The position numbers and the translations under genes are program-made. A DNA stretch of 64,000 bases from Alloboseaceae bacterium BT-24-1 (GTDB lineage: Bacteria > Pseudomonadota > Alphaproteobacteria > Rhizobiales > Beijerinckiaceae), in the NCBI GenBank assembly GCA_025846845.1, contig JAOYTL010000001.1, positions 496,001 through 560,000 of the forward strand, given 5' to 3'. Below the pieces are notes generated by a model. It ran no database searches, had not been told where the DNA came from, and worked only from the letters and a program-made list of their open reading frames with translations. Positions 12,411 to 20,710 of this stretch are shown in pieces (position 1 is the stretch's first letter; the number at the start of each line of letters is the position of its first letter).

Positions 12411-13481
12411 ATGACCTCCTATCGCCTGCACCGGCCCGACGCGCTCCGCGCCCTCGCCCGCGCCATGATCACCGCCGCCGGCTGGAGCGAGGAGGAAGCG
12501 AACGAGACGGCCGAGCATCTGGTGCTCGCCAATCTCAGCGGCCATGACAGCCATGGCATCGGCATGCTGCCGCTGTATTTCAATTCGCTCGCCGACGGCC
12601 ATCTGAAGCCACAAGCCAGGCTCAGCATCCGCAGCGAAGCCGGCCCCTTCCTGATCGCCGACGGCAATGTCGCGCTCGGCCAACCGACCGCCCGCAATGC
12701 GGTCGACCGTGCCATCACGATCGCGCAGACCGGCGGCGTCGCCGTGCTCAACCTGCTCGATTCCCACCATATCGGCCGCATCGGCCACTATTCCGAGGTC
12801 GTGGCGGCCGCCGGGCTGATCTCGGTCTTCTGGGTCAATGTCGCCGGCCGGCCACCGATCGTCGCGCCCTTCGGCGCCAAGGAGGCGCGCTTCGGCACCA
12901 ATCCGATCTCGATCGGCCTTCCGGTGCCGGGCGGCGAGCCGCTCATCCTCGACTTCGCCACCAGCCGCATGGCGCATGGCAAGGCGCGCGTCGCGCTCAA
13001 CAAAGGCGTCGACGTGCCGGAGGGTTACATCATCGACAGCGAGGGCCGCCCGACGGTCGAGCCCAGGCACGTCTTCCTGCAGCCGGACCTGCCGCTGGGG
13101 GCGCTCCTGCCCTTCGGCGACCATAAGGGCGCCGGCCTTTCGCTGATCGCCGAACTGCTCTCGGCCGGGCTGATGGGCGCCGCCCGCATCGACGAGAAGC
13201 CGCACAAGAGCTGGATCATCAACTCGCTGTTCGGCGTGCTGATCGACCCGGCGCGGCTCGAGCCGAATGTGGCCCTGCGCCAGCAGCGGATCGAGAGTTA
13301 TCTTTCCTTCGTGCGCGCCGCTGCGCCGCAGGATCCGTCACAGCCGGTGCTGGCGCCGGGCGACAAGGAGCGCAAGACGCGGATCGAGCGCGAGCGCGAC
13401 GGCATTCCGCTCGACGCCGAGACCTGGTCGCAGATCGTCGCCGCCGCCAAGGTCCATGGCGTCGATGCCGAGATTTTCTAA
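12411..13481 (+). CDS. Ldh_2-family malate/lactate dehydrogenase-like oxidoreductase
   Basis: A 356-residue NAD(P)-dependent dehydrogenase of the Ldh_2 family (malate, lactate, ureidoglycolate and sulfolactate dehydrogenases). ATG 12411 gives the typical start with helix ALRALARAMITAAGWSEEEA. The family signature HDSHGIGMLPLYF is at about residues 44-56, and the cofactor-side FGTNPISIGLP motif is near 164. Length (356) fits E. coli HcxB/YbiC better than the shorter ComC-like paralogue at 22549-23514. Its stop overlaps that of the convergent GFA gene (shared CTAA). Substrate unknown. Confidence 0.85.
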   Translation: MTSYRLHRPDALRALARAMITAAGWSEEEANETAEHLVLANLSGHDSHGIGMLPLYFNSLADGHLKPQARLSIRSEAGPFLIADGNVALGQPTARNAVDRAITIAQTGGVAVLNLLDSHHIGRIGHYSEVVAAAGLISVFWVNVAGRPPIVAPFGAKEARFGTNPISIGLPVPGGEPLILDFATSRMAHGKARVALNKGVDVPEGYIIDSEGRPTVEPRHVFLQPDLPLGALLPFGDHKGAGLSLIAELLSAGLMGAARIDEKPHKSWIINSLFGVLIDPARLEPNVALRQQRIESYLSFVRAAAPQDPSQPVLAPGDKERKTRIERERDGIPLDAETWSQIVAAAKVHGVDAEIF

Positions 13482-13888
13482 CTTATGTTAGATTCTAGCC
13501 CCTGGCGATCGCGCGTGTGCTGCTCAGCGCCCTTCTGCTGCGCCAGCCAAGGCTCGCGGCGGATGGTCCAGAGCTCATAGGCTGGTACGAGTGCGCTGGG
13601 CGGGCTGTCCAATGTGCCGAGCTTGATCTCGATCTCGTCGGACCCGTCCGCCCAGCAGAACAGCGGCGAGCCGCATGTCGGGCAGAAGCGCTCGCCTCCC
13701 GCTCGGCTCTGCCAGCATCCAAGCTCGCCCGACAACGTCGTGCTGGTTCTCGGCCAGATCCCGAAGAAGGAGAAGGCCGAACCAGAACTCTTCCGGCAGG
13801 TCTCGCAATGGCAGATGCCGACGCGGATGGGCTCACCGTCGAGTTCGTAGCGGACCTGTCCGCAATTGCAGCCACCGGAGAGTTTCAT
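13478..13888 (-). CDS. GFA/CENP-V family zinc protein
   Basis: A 136-residue member of the GFA family, named after a glutathione-dependent formaldehyde-activating enzyme. ATG 13888 gives the standard opening MKLSGGCNCGQVRYE. All zinc ligands are visible: CNCG (7-9), CHCETC (about 29-34) and FCPTCGSPLF (about 69-78). Most members have unproven functions, so a role in formaldehyde handling is only a possibility. It lies downstream of the winged-helix/TPR regulator on the same strand after 117 bases. Confidence 0.85.
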   Translation of the reverse strand: MKLSGGCNCGQVRYELDGEPIRVGICHCETCRKSSGSAFSFFGIWPRTSTTLSGELGCWQSRAGGERFCPTCGSPLFCWADGSDEIEIKLGTLDSPPSALVPAYELWTIRREPWLAQQKGAEQHTRDRQGLESNIS

Positions 13889-14005
13889 CGTCGTCTCGCG
13901 TTCGGAGTTAGCGCTCTGGGCGGCAGACCAACGGCGCGTGGTCCGGGTCGGTTCCACAGAGCCCTTTCCATCAGCCCTCAGCCTAGATGGCCAGAGCCGG
14001 CCCCG

Positions 14006-15514
14006 TCACTCCGGAAGACCGGCCTGGCGGAAGCCGTCGACGAAGCGCTCGCGCATTGTGGTATCGCGAAATGGCTCCATCGCGGCCCAGTGGCGGATGC
14101 TGAAATCCGGATTGCCGACCAGGAAAAGCTCGGCCTCCGCGCGCGCTTCGTCGAGCCGGCCGAGCTGAGCCAGGCTCGCCGCCAGAAAGCGGCGCGAGCT
14201 CGTCCGGTGGGTCTCGTCCCGGCGTAGTGCCTCGACAGCGGCTTCGTACTGGCCGGCCGCATAGAGCGCCTGGCCGAGCGGCAGATAGTACCAGCTTGGC
14301 GGAAACGGGTTGAGCCGGAACGCCTTGCGAATATGCTCGAGGCCTTCATCGACCCGCCCCGCCAGCACCGTGATGTCGGAGAGCGCCGCCCAGGCGTCGG
14401 CCTCGTTCGGGTCGAGCTCTAGCGCCCGGGCGAACTCCGCATCCGCCTCGGCGAAGTCGTGCTCATAGGCGAGCAGATAAGCCAGCGCCCAGCGGCAGCC
14501 GGCGTCGTTGGTATCGAGCGCAACGGCCTTGCGTGCAAGTTCCAGGGCGATCCCGCGGGAGGCCTCGCTGGGGCCACCGGAATGCACCCAGCCCATCCAG
14601 TGGTTCAAAGCGAGCCAGCGATAGGCTTCGGCATAGTCCGGATCGAGCGTCACCGCGCGTGTCAGCAGCAGATGCGCTTCCTGTGCTGCCTGAGGCGTAT
14701 CGTCCATCAGTCGGCGCGCCCGCACACAGAGATCGTAGGCTTCGAGGCTTTTCGGCCGATGGCGCGTTGGCGGCGTGCGCAGCCGGCCGAGCAAGGCCTC
14801 GACGATCCTGGCCGTGACCTCATCCTGGACGGCGAAGATGTCGTCCAGCTTGCGATCGAAGCGCTCTGCCCAGAGGTGTTCGCCACTCACCGCATCGACC
14901 AGCTGGGCATTGATGCGCACGCGCCCGGCGGCGTGCCTGACGCTTCCCTCCAGCAGATAGCGCACGCCGAGGTCCTCGCCGATGCCGCGCGCATCCCTCG
15001 CCTTGCCCTTGTAGGCGAAGGCCGAGTTGCGGGCGATGACGAACAGCTCCGACGTCCTGGACAGGTCGGTGATCAGGTCCTCGGTCAATCCGTCGGCGAA
15101 GGTTTCCTGCGCGGGATCGTTGCTGACGTTGACGAAGGGCAGCACGGCGATCGATGGCTTGCTCGGAAGCGGCAAGGGCTTTCGTTTGGCATCGCCGAGC
15201 TGTTCGACCGCGCCTGTGAAACGGTAGCCGACGCGTGGGACCGTGGCGATCCATTCGCCGCCGTCGGCGGGTGCACCGAGCAACTTCCGGATCTGCGCGA
15301 TCTGGACGGTGAGATTGCCCTCCTCGACAGCCATTCCCGGCCACGCGGCGTCCAACAGCTCGGCCTTGCCCAGGATGTCGCCGGGCCGGCCGACGAGCGC
15401 CGCGAGGAGCTTCAGGCCGCGGTAGCTCGCAGTGACAGGGACATCGTTCTCAAGGAGCGTTCCCGCGCTTGAATCGAGCACGAATGAGCCAAAGGCGAAG
15501 CGCAATCCCGGCAT
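14006..15514 (-). CDS. Winged-helix regulator with TolB-like and TPR domains
   Basis: A 502-residue one-component regulator. Residues 5-105 form an OmpR/CadC-type winged helix (LKLLAALVGRPGDILGKAEL, then VQIAQIRKLLG and VPRVGYRF). About 118-230 form a TolB-like domain (PSIAVLPFVNVSNDPAQETF, LLEGSVRHAAGRVRINAQLV) as found in many Hyphomicrobiales adenylate-cyclase-like regulators. From about 255 to 480 there are TPR repeats (for example AELDPNEADAWAALSDI). No membrane helix is obvious, unlike CadC. DNA targets are unknown; the downstream GFA gene on the same strand may be co-transcribed. Confidence 0.85.
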   Translation of the reverse strand: MPGLRFAFGSFVLDSSAGTLLENDVPVTASYRGLKLLAALVGRPGDILGKAELLDAAWPGMAVEEGNLTVQIAQIRKLLGAPADGGEWIATVPRVGYRFTGAVEQLGDAKRKPLPLPSKPSIAVLPFVNVSNDPAQETFADGLTEDLITDLSRTSELFVIARNSAFAYKGKARDARGIGEDLGVRYLLEGSVRHAAGRVRINAQLVDAVSGEHLWAERFDRKLDDIFAVQDEVTARIVEALLGRLRTPPTRHRPKSLEAYDLCVRARRLMDDTPQAAQEAHLLLTRAVTLDPDYAEAYRWLALNHWMGWVHSGGPSEASRGIALELARKAVALDTNDAGCRWALAYLLAYEHDFAEADAEFARALELDPNEADAWAALSDITVLAGRVDEGLEHIRKAFRLNPFPPSWYYLPLGQALYAAGQYEAAVEALRRDETHRTSSRRFLAASLAQLGRLDEARAEAELFLVGNPDFSIRHWAAMEPFRDTTMRERFVDGFRQAGLPE

Positions 15515-15649
15515 AGGGCGAATCCATAGCCCGTTTCGAGGTTTTTGGAACTATTCGGGTGCCTTTAAGGACGGCGCGGCTGGCATCAAGCAGAACGAAA
15601 CCTCCTTCACGTCGCGGGCCACATGCCCACGAGCCATGGGGAGGTTGCC

Positions 15650-15826
15650 ATGAACGATACTCCCGCCTCGCTGCTGCGAAGCATCCTTGCGACTTGGCAC
15701 GAGCGCATCCGCGTTCGCTGGAAGCTTACGCAGATGGCGCAGGAGAATCCGCATCTGCTCGACGATATCGGCCTGACGAGACAGCAGGTCGAGGCGGAAA
15801 TCGCTAAGCGCTTCTGGCAACGCTAG
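15650..15826 (+). CDS. DUF1127 small protein
   Basis: A 58-residue protein. ATG 15650 is preceded by GGGGAGG at the right distance. The C-terminal half LLDDIGLTRQQVEAEIAKRFW is the DUF1127 (YjiS-like) signature: a basic helical N-terminus, then DIGL. Small DUF1127 proteins act in RNA maturation, phosphate or stress responses in Agrobacterium and Rhodobacter relatives; that they bind RNA here is by analogy. It is divergent from the large regulator, with 135 bases between them for promoters. Confidence 0.85.
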   Translation: MNDTPASLLRSILATWHERIRVRWKLTQMAQENPHLLDDIGLTRQQVEAEIAKRFWQR

Positions 15827-15876
15827 GGCGAATGCGGCAAAGTTGCCGCGTTACCGCTCCGCGACAGCAGGACACC

Positions 15877-16239
15877 ATGACCCTCGCCGAATACAACGCC
15901 TTCTGTGCCGCCCTGCCCGCGACCAGCCATGTCGTGCAATGGGGCGGCGCCGATGTCTGGAAGGTCGGTGGCAAGGTGTTCGCGCTCGGCCGCGACGATG
16001 CCGAGGGGACGCTGTTCGTCTCGTTCAAATGCTCGCCGCTGGCCTATGAGATGCTACGCGATGCGCCCGGCTGCCGCCCGGCGCCCTATCTCGCCTCGCG
16101 CGGGATGAAGTGGATCCAGCGCTTCTCCGACGAAGGCCTGCCGGACGATGCCTTCCGCGATTATCTGCGCGAGAGCCACCGGCTGGTTGCTGCGGGGCTG
16201 ACGCGGAAGGTTCGCGCGGAGCTTGGGCTCGACGGCTGA
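15877..16239 (+). CDS. MmcQ/YjbR family protein
   Basis: A 120-residue protein of the YjbR/MmcQ family, small DNA-binding-like proteins of CyaY-like fold and unknown function. Start ATG 15877 matches the usual MTLAEYNAFCAALPATSH opening. Conserved stretches are WGGADVWKVGGKVFALG, SFKCSPLAYEML, and APYLASRGMKWIQ. It follows the DUF1127 gene by 50 bases on the same strand, and palindromic repeats begin directly after its stop. Confidence 0.85.
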   Translation: MTLAEYNAFCAALPATSHVVQWGGADVWKVGGKVFALGRDDAEGTLFVSFKCSPLAYEMLRDAPGCRPAPYLASRGMKWIQRFSDEGLPDDAFRDYLRESHRLVAAGLTRKVRAELGLDG

Positions 16240-16243
16240 AGGT

Positions 16244-16352
16244 CTTGAGATTCCCGGGTGCAGCGAAGCGCAGACCCGGGAATCTCAAGATGAGATGGCG
16301 TCAATCCGCGCCTCCTGCGGCCTGAGATGCTCGGGTCAAGCCCGAGCATGAC
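16244..16352. repeat. Two-hairpin dispersed repeat, copy A
   Basis: First hairpin: a perfect 16-bp inverted repeat, CTTGAGATTCCCGGGT (16244-16259) pairing with 16274-16289 around a GCAGCGAAGCGCAG-type loop. Second hairpin: 9-bp arms ATGCTCGGG / CCCGAGCAT (16327-16349) around TCAAG. The second hairpin and its left flank recur without change at 22500-22522, and a related first hairpin lies at 22423-22456, so the whole is a paired-hairpin (BIME-like) element. It fills the gap between the convergent yjbR and phzF-like genes and may help end both transcripts. Confidence 0.8.
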
Positions 16353-16361
16353 GCGACTCTT

Positions 16362-17249
16362 TCACACCGTCGCTTCGCCCCTTAGCACCGGCACGCAGCC
16401 GCCGCCGACGGTCGCGCGGATCTCGCCATCGACGCGCCGGGCCGCGACGTGCAGCAGGCTCGGACGGCCCATCTCGACGCCCTGTGCGATCTCGAAGGCG
16501 AGGCTGTCCTTGTCGGAGAGCGACAGGGTCAGGGCTGCCAAAGTCGCGCTGGCGCTGCCGGTCGCGGGATCCTCCCAGGTGCCGGCGAGCGGCGCAAACA
16601 TGCGGGCGCGGACATTGTCGCCGTCCCAGGCGTAGAAGAAGATCGACAGGCGACCTTCAAGGGCCGGGTTGGCCTGTTCGAGCCGGCGATAGGCGGCGAT
16701 ATCAGGCATCGCCCGCGTCAACGCCTCCGGCGTGACCTCCGTGAGGACGAACTTGACACCGACAGAGGCTTGCTGCGGCGGATGGCGCCCGGTGAGGACA
16801 TCCTCGGCGCTGAGCCCGGCGCAGGCGGCGATCGCATCGGCCGGCAGCTGGATGCCGAGCGAGAGGGCCTGCGGAGCGGCAATGGTCGCGCCCGTCACCA
16901 GGCCGGCGGCATCGCGTGCGATGCGAACCTCGACGAGACCCGCCATCTCCTCGAACAGCAGGATGCCGTCACTGTCGCGGCCATGGCCGGCGAGCACGCA
17001 GGCGGTGCCGACATTGGGATGGCCGGCGAAGGGCATCTCGGCGGTGCGGTGGAAGATGCGCACGCGCGCCGTGTTGGCCGGATCGCTCGGCGGCAGCACG
17101 AAGGTCGTCTCGCTATAGTTCATCTCCGCCGCCAGCGCCTGCATCTCGGCATCGGAGAGGCCGCGCGCATCGGTGAAGACGGCGAGCTGGTTGCCGCCGA
17201 AGCGGCTGCTGGTGAAGACGTCGACGGTCTCGAACGGATAGGACGGCAT
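16362..17249 (-). CDS. PhzF-family isomerase
   Basis: A 295-residue protein with the PhzF/diaminopimelate-epimerase fold. It opens with YPFETVDVFTSSRFGGNQLAVF and has the catalytic glutamate in MNYSETTFVLP (about residue 46), FHRTAEMPFAGHPNVGTA, and a second-half DPATGSASATLAAL, all family hallmarks. PhzF of the phenazine pathway isomerises trans-2,3-dihydro-3-hydroxyanthranilate, but there are no phenazine genes here and most homologues of this sort have unknown substrates. It stands 98 bases before gatA on the same strand. Confidence 0.88.
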   Translation of the reverse strand: MPSYPFETVDVFTSSRFGGNQLAVFTDARGLSDAEMQALAAEMNYSETTFVLPPSDPANTARVRIFHRTAEMPFAGHPNVGTACVLAGHGRDSDGILLFEEMAGLVEVRIARDAAGLVTGATIAAPQALSLGIQLPADAIAACAGLSAEDVLTGRHPPQQASVGVKFVLTEVTPEALTRAMPDIAAYRRLEQANPALEGRLSIFFYAWDGDNVRARMFAPLAGTWEDPATGSASATLAALTLSLSDKDSLAFEIAQGVEMGRPSLLHVAARRVDGEIRATVGGGCVPVLRGEATV

Positions 17250-17347
17250 GGTGGTCTCCGGCGGCCTGATCAGGCTCGGAGACTGCCACCCGACGCGGCG
17301 TCGGAGAAATCAGGATTCGGAATGCGACCGATCAAGCGGCGGCACGC

Positions 17348-18862
17348 TCAGGCCCACCAGCGCTCGCCGACAGGGAAGTGGCCGGCGGCCTCCTCGATCA
17401 CCCGGCCGAGCGAGAACAAGGTCTCCTCGTCGAAGGGGCGGCCGATCAGCTGCAGGCCGAGCGGCAGGCCTTGGCTGTCGAGGCCCGCCGGCACGGCGAT
17501 GCCCGGCAGGCCGGCCATGTTCACCGTCACCGTAAAGACGTCGTTGAGATACATCTCGACCGGGTCAGCCGAGCCCTTCTCGCCGATGCCGAAAGCCGCG
17601 GATGGCGTGGCAGGCGTCAGAACCGCGTCGATGCCCTGGTCGTAGACAGCTTCAAAATCGCGCTTGATCAGCGTGCGCACCTTCTGCGCGCGCAGGTAAT
17701 AGGCGTCGTAATAGCCCGAGGACAACACATAGGTGCCGATCATGATCCGGCGCCTGACCTCGGCGCCGAAGCCGGCGGCGCGGGTCTTCTCGTACATCTC
17801 GACGATGTCGCGGCCCTGCTCGCGCACCCCATAGCGGACGCCGTCATAGCGGGCGAGGTTCGACGAGGCTTCCGCCGGCGCGACGATGTAATAGGCCGGC
17901 AGCGCGTACTTGGCATGCGGCAGCGAAATCTCGACGATTTCGGCCCCGGCCGCCTTCAGCCAGTCTATGCCCTGCTGCCAGAGCGCGTCGATCTCGGCGT
18001 TGAGGCCTTCCAGGCGATACTCCCGGGGAATGCCGATCTTCATGCCCTTGATCGAGCGGCCAACCGAGGCCTCGTAATCCGGCACCGGCCGATCGACCGA
18101 GGTGGTGTCCTTCGGATCGTGTCCGGCCATGGAGCGCAGCATCACGGCGCAGTCGCGCACGGTCTTGCCGATCGGCCCGGCCTGGTCGAGCGAGGACGCG
18201 AAGGCGACGATGCCCCAGCGCGAGCAGCGGCCATAGGTCGGCTTGATGCCGACCGTGCCGGTGAAGGCGGCCGGCTGGCGGATCGAGCCGCCGGTATCGG
18301 TCGCGGTGGCGGCGAGGCAGAGATGCGCGGCGACGGCCGCGGCCGAACCGCCGGACGAACCGCCGGGAACGAGATGGTTGCCCTCGATCGCGCCGGCAGC
18401 CCCTGCCCCGACATTGGAACCCTGACGCCGCCAGGGATTGACCACCGGCCCGAAGGCCGAGCTCTCGTTCGACGAGCCCATGGCGAACTCGTCATTGTTG
18501 AGCTTGCCGAGCATGACGGCGCCGTCGCGCCAGAGCTGCGACGAAACGGTCGACTCATAGGGCGGCACGAAGTTGCCGAGGATGCGCGAGCAGGCGGTGG
18601 TGCGCACGCCCTTGGTCGCGAACAGGTCCTTGATGCCAAGGGGCAGGCCTTCGAGCGGGCCGGCCTCGCCCCTGGCGAGCTTCTCGTCGGAGGCGGCGGC
18701 CTGCTTCAGCGCATGCTCGGGCGTCTCCAGCACATAGGCATTGAGCGCCCGCGCCTGCTCGACGGCGGCGATATGCGCCTTGGCGAGCTCGGTGGCGGAA
18801 AACTGCTTGGCCTTCAGCCCGTCGCGGGCGTCGGTCAGGGTCAGGCGGGTGAGATCGGTCAC
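17348..18862 (-). CDS. gatA: Asp-tRNA(Asn)/Glu-tRNA(Gln) amidotransferase subunit A
   Basis: Glutaminase subunit of GatCAB, which releases ammonia from glutamine and channels it to GatB to amidate mischarged Glu-tRNA(Gln) or Asp-tRNA(Asn). The 504 residues carry the amidase signature: Lys in LGIKDLF, the SGGS-rich VPGGSSGGSAAAVAA loop, and DTGGSIRQPAAFTGTVGIKPTYG with the nucleophile serine of the Ser-cis-Ser-Lys triad. It follows gatC by 61 bases on the same strand, forming the usual gatCA pair; gatB is not in the window. Confidence 0.96.
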   Translation of the reverse strand: MTDLTRLTLTDARDGLKAKQFSATELAKAHIAAVEQARALNAYVLETPEHALKQAAASDEKLARGEAGPLEGLPLGIKDLFATKGVRTTACSRILGNFVPPYESTVSSQLWRDGAVMLGKLNNDEFAMGSSNESSAFGPVVNPWRRQGSNVGAGAAGAIEGNHLVPGGSSGGSAAAVAAHLCLAATATDTGGSIRQPAAFTGTVGIKPTYGRCSRWGIVAFASSLDQAGPIGKTVRDCAVMLRSMAGHDPKDTTSVDRPVPDYEASVGRSIKGMKIGIPREYRLEGLNAEIDALWQQGIDWLKAAGAEIVEISLPHAKYALPAYYIVAPAEASSNLARYDGVRYGVREQGRDIVEMYEKTRAAGFGAEVRRRIMIGTYVLSSGYYDAYYLRAQKVRTLIKRDFEAVYDQGIDAVLTPATPSAAFGIGEKGSADPVEMYLNDVFTVTVNMAGLPGIAVPAGLDSQGLPLGLQLIGRPFDEETLFSLGRVIEEAAGHFPVGERWWA

Positions 18863-18923
18863 GGGGGATATCCGTAAAACGTATAGGAACGGGCGATGAC
18901 GGTGAGCGGAACGCCTCAGGCGC

Positions 18924-19211
18924 TCACTCGATCACCTTCGGCACCATGAAATAATTGTCCTCGGAGGCCGGCGCGTTGGCGACGATCTCGGCGGCGATCT
19001 CGCCGTCGTTCACGACGTCCTGGCGCTTCTTCATCACCATCGGCGTGACCGAGGTCATCGGCTCGACGCCGGTGACGTCGACTTCGTTGAGCTGCTCGAC
19101 GAAGCCGAGGATGGCGTTGAGCTCGCCTTGCAGCTTCGGCACATCCGCATCATCGACAGCGATGCGCGAGAGATGCGCGACGCGTTTGACGGTGGCGGCG
19201 TCGACCGACAT
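18924..19211 (-). CDS. gatC: Asp-tRNA(Asn)/Glu-tRNA(Gln) amidotransferase subunit C
   Basis: The 95-residue GatC subunit wraps GatA and GatB together in the GatCAB amidotransferase. It starts at ATG 19211 with MSVDAATVKRVAHLSRIAVDD, the family's standard N-terminus; GAGCCCGCCC-type purines upstream are weak but the length matches the family exactly. The C-terminal EDNYFMVPKVIE is the conserved ending. First gene of gatCA; the upstream gap (19212-19487) is occupied by an inverted repeat. Confidence 0.95.
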   Translation of the reverse strand: MSVDAATVKRVAHLSRIAVDDADVPKLQGELNAILGFVEQLNEVDVTGVEPMTSVTPMVMKKRQDVVNDGEIAAEIVANAPASEDNYFMVPKVIE

Positions 19212-19316
19212 GGGCGGGCTCCTGAAACTTCGCCGCATTGGCGAACATGATGTGTGGTCACGGGCTATACGGCGGGCGCGGCCAGCCCGCAACACGCTCC
19301 AATCCAAGTGCGGGAT

Positions 19317-19454
19317 CCCCTCTCCTGTAAGGAGAGGGGTAGGGGCGAGGTGTTCGGACTGGAAACGTTGGCCGGAACCCGACCGCGTGGTGAGCATTCG
19401 CCCAACGGGTCAAACGGCCAACACCTCACCCTGCCCTCTCCTTACAGGAGAGGG
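19317..19454. repeat. Inverted pair of self-complementary repeats
   Basis: The left unit (19317-19354) and right unit (19420-19454) are reverse complements of one another except for a few bases, and each contains its own hairpin CCCTCTCCTGTAAGGAGAGGG-like core followed by a GAGGTGTT tail. They can therefore pair either within or between units. They lie between the gatC start and the end of the UPF0173 gene. I recall this type of CTCTCCTTACAGGAGAG sequence as common in alphaproteobacterial intergenic regions. Confidence 0.8.
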
Positions 19455-19487
19455 TTTCCCGCGCCCTGCTTTTGGCCTTGGTGACCT

Positions 19488-20186
19488 TCAAACCGTCGCC
19501 GCCTTGTCCTTCTCCGGCACCAGCGCCTCAATGCCGCTGCCCTTCAGTCCCTCGACGAAGACCGCCGCGTCCTGGGCGATGATCGGGAAGGAGCCGTAAT
19601 GGCAGGGAATCGCGAGCTTCGGCTTGACGAAGCGGGTCATGGCAAGTGCCGCCGTCCTGGCGCCCATGGTGAAGCGGTCGCCGATCGGGCAGATGCAGGC
19701 ATCAACGCCGTGGAGTTCGGCGAGCAGCGCCATGTCGGAGAAGATGTCGGTGTCGCCCATATGCCAGAGCGTCCTCTCGCCGGGCGCCTTGATGATCGCG
19801 CCATTGGCGTTGCCGACCGGGACGCTCACCCCCGCCTCGCCCATGCCGGCCGAATGATCGGCCCGCACGAGCGTCACCGAGAAGGCGCCGAGATCGACGC
19901 TGCCGCCGGTGTTCATCGGCTGGAACTTCTTCAGCCCTTTCGAGGCGAGGTGCATGCACAGGTCATAGTTGGTGATCACGGTGGCGTCGTTCACCGCGGC
20001 GATGGCGAGCGTGTCGCCGACATGGTCGCCATGGCCATGGGTGACGACGATATGGCTGACGCCCTTGCTCGCCGCGGCGACATCGCCCTCAAAGGCCGGG
20101 TTACCGGTAAAGAACGGATCGATCAGGACCGAGGCGCCGGGCAGGTCGAGCCGAAACGCCGAATGGCCGAACCAGGTGAGCTGCAT
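19488..20186 (-). CDS. UPF0173 metallo-beta-lactamase-fold hydrolase
   Basis: A 232-residue metal-dependent hydrolase of the UPF0173 family. It opens MQLTWFGHSAFRLDLPGASVLIDPFFTGNP and has the di-metal motif THGHGDHVGDT (about residues 50-60), a later HMGDTDIFSD and a C-terminal PCHYGSFP with the last metal-binding histidine. The family is widespread and its substrates are unproven. It is likely transcribed alone, between the repeat region before gatC and the GIY-YIG gene, 51 bases upstream. Confidence 0.9.
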   Translation of the reverse strand: MQLTWFGHSAFRLDLPGASVLIDPFFTGNPAFEGDVAAASKGVSHIVVTHGHGDHVGDTLAIAAVNDATVITNYDLCMHLASKGLKKFQPMNTGGSVDLGAFSVTLVRADHSAGMGEAGVSVPVGNANGAIIKAPGERTLWHMGDTDIFSDMALLAELHGVDACICPIGDRFTMGARTAALAMTRFVKPKLAIPCHYGSFPIIAQDAAVFVEGLKGSGIEALVPEKDKAATV

Positions 20187-20237
20187 GATGGTCTCCGCGA
20201 AAGGCTGATGCGGCTGGGTATAGCGGCAGGCGCGCTC

Positions 20238-20522
20238 TCAATCGAGATGCGCCGTCGGATACAGATCATTCCAATTGGGGTTGGCGCGTTCGATCAGGTC
20301 GATCTTCCAGGAACGGCGCCAATGTTTGATCCGTTTTTCCTGCGCGATCGCGTCATTGGGATCAGCGTAAGACTCCGCGTAGACGAGCCGCGTTACGCGA
20401 TAGCGCCGGGCGAACTCCGAACCTCGACCGTCCCGATGCTCTTCGATGCGTTTCGACAGAGAGTTCGTCACGCCGACATACAATGTGCCATTCTTCTGAC
20501 TCGCGAGAATGTAGAGCCACAT
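20238..20522 (-). CDS. GIY-YIG domain protein
   Basis: A 94-residue stand-alone GIY-YIG nuclease-like protein. ATG 20522 gives MWLYILASQKNGTLYVGVTN, where LYI and YVG are the two signature strands; the catalytic arginine and histidine fall in LSKRIEEHRDG and the conserved glutamate in AIAQEKRIKHWRR. These UvrC-like mini-nucleases are common in multiple copies in this group and their function is unproven. Its start abuts one arm of an inverted repeat (20535-20682). Confidence 0.85.
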   Translation of the reverse strand: MWLYILASQKNGTLYVGVTNSLSKRIEEHRDGRGSEFARRYRVTRLVYAESYADPNDAIAQEKRIKHWRRSWKIDLIERANPNWNDLYPTAHLD

Positions 20523-20534
20523 GCCTATTTCCTG

Positions 20535-20682
20535 GTCGTCCCGGGCGGAGCGGCGCAGCCGCGCAGACCCTGGACCCATGCCCGACGATAGCGAGACTAG
20601 CTTGATACCCAACAGCGGCAATCACAACTGGATCGGTGTTCTGGCATGGGTCCCGGGTCTCCCTGCGGTCGCCCGGGACGAC
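20535..20682. repeat. Inverted repeat flanking a 60-base spacer
   Basis: The left arm 20535-20582 begins GTCGTCCCGGGCG and ends GGACCCATGCC. The right arm 20643-20682 is its reverse complement with an 8-base shorter middle (GGCATGGGTCCCGGG at the start, CGCCCGGGACGAC at the end). Each arm also contains a CCCGGG-centred hairpin. It separates the GIY-YIG gene from the divergent adenine deaminase gene and leaves only 28 bases before the latter's start. Confidence 0.75.
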
Positions 20683-20710
20683 CCGAGTTTTCTGCGCAAG
20701 GAGCCATTCC

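Noticed and set aside
17378..18877. 499-codon open frame antisense to gatA
   Set aside because: A shadow of high-GC codon bias; gatA carries all the amidase motifs on the other strand and the antisense product is arginine-rich with no domain.
19317..19454. CRISPR-like repeat pair
   Set aside because: Only two units in inverted orientation, no further regular repeats or spacers and no cas genes.
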